Shown here: one piece after another, positions 59,252 to 64,000 of the stretch
How positions within the stretch are numbered: position 1 is the stretch's first letter
How the letters are laid out: each line of letters begins with the position of its first letter
Assembly: GCF_001267405.1 (NCBI RefSeq)
Contig: NZ_CP012369.1
Coordinates: 708,001 to 772,000 of the forward strand
Length of the DNA stretch: 64,000 nucleotides
Source: Moorella thermoacetica
Lineage (GTDB): Bacteria > Bacillota > DSM-521 > Neomoorellales > Neomoorellaceae
Reading direction: 5' to 3'
Translations under genes and position numbers: made by a program
Notes under the pieces: generated by a model
Databases searched by the model: none
The model's input: only the letters and a program-made list of their open reading frames with translations
What the model was told of the DNA's origin: nothing

Positions 59252-60200
59252 AGCCTTGAAACCCCTAGTCCTGGCGGCGGTGGTTACCCTTATCCTGGGC
59301 CCGCCGGTCCTCGCCTTTCTCAGGCGCCTGAAGGCCGGCCAGACCGTCCGCAGCGACGGCCCCCGGAGCCACTTGGCCAAAGCGGGTACCCCGACCATGG
59401 GTGGGGTCCTGTTTCTCATTGGCCTGACTGTGTCTACCCTGGTCCTGGCCCCACCCTCCCCCTTAACCCTGTCTACCTTGATCCTTACTTGGGGTTATGC
59501 CCTGATTGGGCTGGTCGACGACGGTTTAAAGGTAATTCTACACCGCCCCTTAGGCCTCATGGCCCGGCAAAAGCTCGGTGGCCAGGTTCTCCTGGGCCTG
59601 GTGGCCGGAGTGGCGGCCATGCTCTGGCTGGGGCGGGGGAGCGTCATTCAGGTGCCCGTAACCGGTTGGCACTGGGACCTGGGCTGGTATTACCCCCTCC
59701 TGGCGGCCCTGCTCCTGGTGGCGACGACCAATGCCGTCAACCTTACCGACGGCCTGGATGGCCTGGCAGCGGGGATCACCCTGTGGGTTGCCCTGGCCTA
59801 CGGGATTCTAGCCCTGACCCTGGGTCAGGGGGAACTGGTTACATTTGCCATGGCTCTGGCAGGAGGATGTCTGGGATTTTTAGTGTATAATTTTCATCCG
59901 GCGAGGGTTTTTATGGGAGATACCGGCTCTCTGGCCCTGGGGGCGGCCATTGGCTTCCTGGCTATCATGACCAGGACCGAACTGGTCCTGCCAGTCCTGG
60001 GGGGCGTCTATGTCCTGGAGACCCTTTCGGTAATCCTGCAGGTGGTCTCCTTTCGCCTCACAGGCCGGCGCCTCTTTCGCATGAGCCCCCTGCACCACCA
60101 TTTCGAGCTGGGGGGGTGGCCGGAGAGCAGGGTAGTGCTTTTTTTCTGGGCCCTGGCTATAATCATGGCCCTGGCCGGTCTTTATCTTTTAACTATTTAA
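59244..60200 (+). CDS. mraY: Phospho-MurNAc-pentapeptide transferase MraY
   Basis: A 318-residue polytopic membrane enzyme with the MraY landmarks: AKAGTPTMGGVLFLI near the N-terminus, the catalytic TNAVNLTDGLDGLAAG motif (about residues 155-170), FMGDTGSLALGAAIGF, and the closing FRMSPLHHHFELGGWPESRV. It transfers phospho-MurNAc-pentapeptide to undecaprenyl phosphate to make lipid I. Overlaps the murF 3' end; murD follows 25 bases later. Standard length. Confidence 0.96.
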   Translation: MIEALKPLVLAAVVTLILGPPVLAFLRRLKAGQTVRSDGPRSHLAKAGTPTMGGVLFLIGLTVSTLVLAPPSPLTLSTLILTWGYALIGLVDDGLKVILHRPLGLMARQKLGGQVLLGLVAGVAAMLWLGRGSVIQVPVTGWHWDLGWYYPLLAALLLVATTNAVNLTDGLDGLAAGITLWVALAYGILALTLGQGELVTFAMALAGGCLGFLVYNFHPARVFMGDTGSLALGAAIGFLAIMTRTELVLPVLGGVYVLETLSVILQVVSFRLTGRRLFRMSPLHHHFELGGWPESRVVLFFWALAIIMALAGLYLLTI

Positions 60201-60225
60201 TGCAACGGGAAGAAGGTAGAAAGAG

Positions 60226-61593
60226 ATGTCCTGGCAGGGAAAGAGCGTTCTTGTAGTCGGCCTGGGCCGGAGCGGCCGGGCGGCGGCTACTGAACTTGCC
60301 CGCCTGGGGGCAAAGGTGACAGCCTGTGACCGCCAGGCTCTGGCGGAGGAAGAACTGGAAAACCTGCGTAAGGAAGGTGTCCACCTAATCCTGGGTGGCT
60401 ATCCTGAGGTAAACGAATTACAACCCGATCTAGTTATCACCAGCCCGGGGGTTCCGTCCGGGGAGCCCCCCCTGGCCCGGGCCAGGGCCCGGGGAATCCC
60501 CGTCTGGAGTGAACTGGAACTGGCTTACCGATTGTTGCCTCCGGGGGTAAAGGTGGTGGCTATCACCGGAACCAACGGCAAGACCACAACAACTTCCCTG
60601 TGTGGCCGGATCCTCCAGGAAGCTGGTTGGCCGGCAGTAGTCGGGGGCAATATTGGTATCCCCCTGGTGAAGGAACTGCAGGAGATAGCCCCCGGGAGCT
60701 ATGTTGTCTGCGAAGTGAGCAGCTTCCAGCTGGAAGCCATAACCTCCTTCCATCCGCAGGTGGCGGCCATCTTAAATATTACTCCGGACCACCTGGACCG
60801 TCATGGCAGCCTGGAGAACTACATTGCTGCCAAGGCGCGGGTTATGGCATACCAGGAGGCCAGGGACTTCGCAATCTTAAACTACGACGATCCCCATACC
60901 AGGAGCCTGGCGGGCGGGGCCCGGTCCCGGGTGTTGTTCTTCAGTCGCCGGGAACGGCCACCCCTGGGTGCCTGGCTGGAGGACGGGGTGATTTGCTGCG
61001 ACCTGGGTGCCGGCGGGACTGTTAAACTCTGCCACTGTGAAGAGCTTTCCCTGAAGGGAAGCCATAACCTGGAGAATTCCATGGCCGCAGCCCTGGTAGC
61101 CCTGGCCCTGGGGGTGGACCCGGAGCAGCTGACCCGGACCCTGAAAACCTTTCCTGCCGTCCCCCATCGCTTAGAACCGGTGGCGGAAATCAACGGGGTA
61201 TGCTATATCAATGATTCCAAGGGAACCAATCCCGAAGCGACCATGAAGGCTATTAATGCCTACTCCAATCCCCTGGTACTTATTGCCGGGGGTAGGAATA
61301 AGGGCAGCGACTTTACCCTGCTGGCCCAACAGATGGCCGGCCGGGTGAAGCACCTGGTGCTGGTGGGGGAGGCAGCCCGGGAACTGGAGCAGGCCGCCAG
61401 GAAGGCGGGAATCGACTCCATTTACCTGGCGCCGGACTTTGCCAGTGCCGTCCGGGAAGCCGCCGGCGCCGCCCATCCCGGGGATATCGTCATGCTCTCT
61501 CCGGCCTGTGCTAGCTGGGATATGTTTAAAAACTACGAAGAACGGGGCGATGTTTTTAAGTCTTTAGTTCTGCAGATGAAGGATGACGGTTAG
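60226..61593 (+). CDS. murD: UDP-MurNAc-L-alanine D-glutamate ligase MurD
   Basis: A 455-residue Mur ligase: the N-terminal dinucleotide-like motif [20 protein letters not shown], the ATP motif [20 protein letters not shown] (about residue 110), [19 protein letters not shown], and [16 protein letters not shown] in the C-terminal domain. It adds D-Glu to UDP-MurNAc-L-Ala. ATG 60226 follows GAAGAAGG. In this cluster it lies after murE-murF-mraY, the usual dcw order. Confidence 0.95.
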   Translation: MSWQGKSVLVVGLGRSGRAAATELARLGAKVTACDRQALAEEELENLRKEGVHLILGGYPEVNELQPDLVITSPGVPSGEPPLARARARGIPVWSELELAYRLLPPGVKVVAITGTNGKTTTTSLCGRILQEAGWPAVVGGNIGIPLVKELQEIAPGSYVVCEVSSFQLEAITSFHPQVAAILNITPDHLDRHGSLENYIAAKARVMAYQEARDFAILNYDDPHTRSLAGGARSRVLFFSRRERPPLGAWLEDGVICCDLGAGGTVKLCHCEELSLKGSHNLENSMAAALVALALGVDPEQLTRTLKTFPAVPHRLEPVAEINGVCYINDSKGTNPEATMKAINAYSNPLVLIAGGRNKGSDFTLLAQQMAGRVKHLVLVGEAARELEQAARKAGIDSIYLAPDFASAVREAAGAAHPGDIVMLSPACASWDMFKNYEERGDVFKSLVLQMKDDG

Positions 61594-61617
61594 TATCTCC
61601 AGGAGGAGGAATTGCCG

Positions 61618-62712
61618 ATGCGCCGACGGGCGGGACCCTTTGACTTCGTGTTGTTCCTGGCTGTTATGCTCCTGCTGGGTATGGGAGTGATCATGGTCTT
61701 TAGCGCCAGCGCCCTCACCTCTTCCTATAACTACGGCGATGCCCTCTACTTTTTAAAACGCCAGTTGCTATGGGCGCTCCTGGGGTTGATGGGACTCTTC
61801 CTGGTCGTCCAGTTTGATTATTCCCGGTTGAAAAAGCTGGCGGCACCCTTTCTGGTTCTGGCCATACTCCTCCTTATCCTGGTGCTGGTCATCGGCATCA
61901 CCACCCGGGGTTCGTCCCGCTGGCTGGGAATTGGCTCCCTGGCCTTCCAGCCTTCAGAGACCATCAAACTAGCCATGGTCATCTTTCTGGCCGCCAGCCT
62001 GGCAGACAACCGCCAGCGCCTGGGTGACCTGGCCCAGGGCCTGGGACCTTACCTGGCCCTGCTGGCTGTAGTCTGCCTGTTAATCCTGGCCCAGCCTGAC
62101 CTGGGAACAGCCGTGGCTGTCGCCGGTACTACTTTCCTGATGCTGGCGATAGCTGGAGCCGACAAACGGCACCTGGCTTTCCTGGCCGCCCTGGGGTTGG
62201 GGGCGGTGGCCCTGGCGATTATTATTGCTCCTTACCGGATGGCCCGGTTTACCGCCTTTATCGATCCCTGGGCCGATCCCCGGGGGAACGGCTACCAGAC
62301 TATCCAATCCCTGCTGGCCGTTGGCTCCGGCGGCCTCTTCGGTACCGGGTTGGGTCAGGGCCGCCAGAAGCTCTATTACGTCCCGGAAAACCATACCGAC
62401 TTTATTTTTGCCATCCTCAGTGAAGAGCTGGGCTTTATTGGTGCCGCCCTGGTGATAATCCTCTTTCTGATCCTGGTCTGGCGGGGTTTCCAAACCGCCT
62501 TCAAGGCGCCAGATACCTTTGGCACCCTGCTGGCCGCCGGTCTCACCTCTATGCTGGCTCTCCAGGCGATTATAAATATGGGTGTAGTCACCGGCCTGCT
62601 GCCGGTAACGGGAATTACTCTACCCCTGGTGAGCTACGGCGGTTCCTCCCTTATCTTCTCTTTGCTGGGTATAGGTATTTTGCTCAATATATCCCGTTAT
62701 GCCGGCAGTTAG
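61618..62712 (+). CDS. ftsW: Peptidoglycan polymerase FtsW (SEDS)
   Basis: A 364-residue SEDS membrane protein, about ten helices. Family features are VIMVFSASALTSSYNYGDAL, QPSETIKLAMVIFLAASLAD, ILAQPDLGTAV and ENHTDFIFAILSEELGFIGA, with GITLPLVSYGGSSLIFSLLG at the end. It is the lipid II polymerase partner of a class B PBP during division. ATG 61618 has the strong site AGGAGGAGG; an in-frame TTG at 61612 is closer to it. Lies between murD and murG as usual. Confidence 0.95.
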   Translation: MRRRAGPFDFVLFLAVMLLLGMGVIMVFSASALTSSYNYGDALYFLKRQLLWALLGLMGLFLVVQFDYSRLKKLAAPFLVLAILLLILVLVIGITTRGSSRWLGIGSLAFQPSETIKLAMVIFLAASLADNRQRLGDLAQGLGPYLALLAVVCLLILAQPDLGTAVAVAGTTFLMLAIAGADKRHLAFLAALGLGAVALAIIIAPYRMARFTAFIDPWADPRGNGYQTIQSLLAVGSGGLFGTGLGQGRQKLYYVPENHTDFIFAILSEELGFIGAALVIILFLILVWRGFQTAFKAPDTFGTLLAAGLTSMLALQAIINMGVVTGLLPVTGITLPLVSYGGSSLIFSLLGIGILLNISRYAGS

Positions 62713-62724
62713 GGGGGATAGGTT

Positions 62725-63840
62725 TTGCGGGTGATAATTACCGGCGGCGGTACCGGGGGCCATGTTTACCCGGCCCTGGCCATTGCTCGCGGCCTTAAAG
62801 AGGCCAGGCCGGGGGTAGAGTTACTGTATATCGGGACGGCCAGGGGTCTGGAAGCTGACGTGGTACCCCGGGCTGGCCTGACCCTGGCCACCATTACCGT
62901 CCAGGGGCTGGTGCGACGGCAAGTATGGAAGAACATTCCCGCCCTGGTGAAGACCGGCCGGGGGCTTGGCGAGGCCTGGCAGCAGGTGCGCCGTTTTCGA
63001 CCAGACGTAGTAGTCGGCACCGGTGGCTATGTCAGCGGCCCGGTGTGCCTGGCTGCCGCCCTCCAGGGCGTACCGGTAATCCTCCATGAACAGAATGCCT
63101 TTCCGGGTGTTACCAATCGGCTGCTGGCGATCCTGGCTCGCTGCGTCTGCCTGACCTTTCCCGAGGCAGCCTCCCGTTTCCCTCGCCGGGCAAAACTGGT
63201 TACCACCGGGCTACCGGTACGGCCGGAGATAATCCAGGCGGACCGGGATTCATGCCGGCAGCATTTCGGCCTGCGGCCGGAGCAACTCTTCCTGGTAACT
63301 GTTGGTGGCAGCCAGGGGGCCAGGAGTATTAACGGGGCCATGTTACCTATTTTGAAGGAACTGGCCGGGTGCCAGGATGTCAGCCTTCTCCAGGTAACAG
63401 GACGCCGGGACTATGAGGCTTATTTACAGCAGGTGCGCACCCAGGGAATAGATCTGGCTAAATATGGCAACATTACCATTGAACCCTATGTCTATAACCT
63501 GGAGCAGGCCCTGGCTGCAGCCGACCTGGTCATCGGCCGGGCCGGGGCCTCCTTTTTAGCCGAAGTACTGGCCCGGGGTCTGCCGTCCGTCCTGGTTCCC
63601 TATCCCCATGCGGCAGCCAATCATCAGGAGTATAATGCCCGGGCCGTGGCCCGGCAGGGGGCGGCCGTGGTGGTCCTGGACCGGGAACTAAAAGGAGGGC
63701 GGCTTTACCAGGTTGTATTCGAACTCCTGAGATCAAGGGAAAAGCTAAAGGCCATGGCGGCTGCCGCCGCTTCATTAGGTCGTCCCGGAGCCCTGGAGGC
63801 TATTATCCAGGTTATCTTGAAAACGGTCGAATCAGGTTAG
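62725..63840 (+). CDS. murG: Lipid II synthase MurG
   Basis: A 371-residue GT28-type glycosyltransferase. The N-terminus has IITGGGTGGHVYPALAIARG, then VGTGGYVSGPVCLAAALQGV and ILHEQNAFPGVTNRLLA. The C-terminal UDP-GlcNAc domain has LVTVGGSQGARSINGAMLP and VIGRAGASFLAEVLARGLPS. It transfers GlcNAc to lipid I. TTG 62725 is used; the family start aligns with it. The gene ends 102 bp before the beginning of murC. Confidence 0.95.
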   Translation: MRVIITGGGTGGHVYPALAIARGLKEARPGVELLYIGTARGLEADVVPRAGLTLATITVQGLVRRQVWKNIPALVKTGRGLGEAWQQVRRFRPDVVVGTGGYVSGPVCLAAALQGVPVILHEQNAFPGVTNRLLAILARCVCLTFPEAASRFPRRAKLVTTGLPVRPEIIQADRDSCRQHFGLRPEQLFLVTVGGSQGARSINGAMLPILKELAGCQDVSLLQVTGRRDYEAYLQQVRTQGIDLAKYGNITIEPYVYNLEQALAAADLVIGRAGASFLAEVLARGLPSVLVPYPHAAANHQEYNARAVARQGAAVVVLDRELKGGRLYQVVFELLRSREKLKAMAAAAASLGRPGALEAIIQVILKTVESG

Positions 63841-63854
63841 CATAAAGGTTTTAA

Positions 63855-63876
63855 GGGGGACAGGCCCCTGTCACCT
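63855..63876. repeat. Short GC palindrome in the murG-murC gap
   Basis: GACAGG pairs perfectly with CCTGTC at 63859-63872 around CC, inside GGGGGACAGGCCCCTGTCACC. Sequences of this kind recur as dispersed short palindromes in related genomes; here I see only one copy and cannot show that it is a repeat. Confidence 0.35.
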
Positions 63877-63942
63877 GTGGCGTTACCTCTGCATATGATA
63901 CAGGTGTAGCAGCCCGGTCAGGGGTTTACCCCAGGGAAGGAG

Positions 63943-64000
63943 ATGGCAGATTTGGAAACAGGGGGTTGGACCCATTTTGTCGGCATCGGTGGTGTGGGTA
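63943..64000 (+). CDS. murC: UDP-MurNAc L-alanine ligase MurC (3' part outside window)
   Basis: ATG 63943 with GGGAAGGAG upstream opens a frame that runs to the window edge, encoding [19 protein letters not shown]. The HFVGIGGVG segment is the N-terminal UDP-binding glycine loop of MurC. Only 19 codons are visible. Position after murG fits the dcw order ftsW-murG-murC. Confidence 0.85.

Noticed and set aside
1..64000. tRNA, rRNA, CRISPR arrays, prophage or complete insertion sequences
   Set aside because: No such sequence was recognised on either strand.

Overview
The window looks like chromosomal DNA of a thermophilic, spore-forming, acetogenic or anaerobic Firmicute, most likely Moorella or a close relative. 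This rests on high GC coding DNA with frequent GTG and TTG starts, a Bacillus/Clostridium-type flagellar operon (FlbD/SwrD, CheC, CheD, FliY, FlhF, FlhG, SigD), an alpha/beta-type small acid-soluble spore protein, an HdrCBA-FlxDCBA redox cluster and a SpoVD-like PBP with PASTA domains. Species assignment is inference. No rRNA, tRNA, CRISPR array or transposase gene was seen.

Region 1 (1-23905) is one long motility and chemotaxis block: fliK (cut by the window edge), flgD, a flagellar operon protein, flgE, flbD, motAB, fliL, fliN, fliO, fliP, fliQ, fliR, flhB, flhA, flhF, flhG, a PilZ c-di-GMP receptor, sigD, a SwrB-like protein, an MltG-like fragment, flgF, flgG, a reverse-strand TPR gene, cheD, cheR, cheC, cheY, fliM and fliY. 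Region 2 (23911-26022) holds a SASP gene and a stress-protein gene on the minus strand, then a geranylgeranyl-reductase-type flavoprotein.

Region 3 (26123-32750) is the most striking part: hdrC-hdrB-hdrA-flxD-flxC-flxB-flxA, a predicted NAD(H)-linked flavin-based electron-bifurcating complex. Both hdrA and flxD are interrupted by an in-frame UGA exactly where the families carry a conserved cysteine. Each UGA is followed within 13-17 nt by a SECIS-like hairpin. I read both as selenoproteins (Sec195 of HdrA, Sec72 of FlxD); a standard gene caller would break both genes.

Region 4 (32750-51762) is mixed: a PHP phosphoesterase; a yybP-ykoY (Mn2+) riboswitch with its terminator ahead of a CaCA cation antiporter; an FAD oxidoreductase; a LysE exporter; a YlbF protein; a Fur-family regulator; a FapA/DUF342 protein; a Crp-family regulator; a MoxR/CoxE-type AAA-VWA pair; a two-component system; an FmdB zinc ribbon; a TPR lipoprotein-like membrane protein; a B12-radical SAM protein (minus strand); a ROK sugar kinase; and a core-MetE-like methyltransferase. 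Region 5 (52010-64000) is the dcw cell-wall and division cluster: mraZ with its operator repeats, rsmH, ftsL-like, spoVD/ftsI, murE, murF, mraY, murD, ftsW, murG and the first codons of murC.

A second unexplained signal is a family of degenerate non-coding elements (up to about 370 bp) scattered between genes. They have a conserved 5' module and a conserved 3' module that ends in the ribosome binding site of the next gene. Copies or partial copies precede fliR, flhA, flgG, cheR, a crp-family gene, a 42-codon small ORF, a response regulator and the MetE-like gene. One copy lies inverted after flxA.
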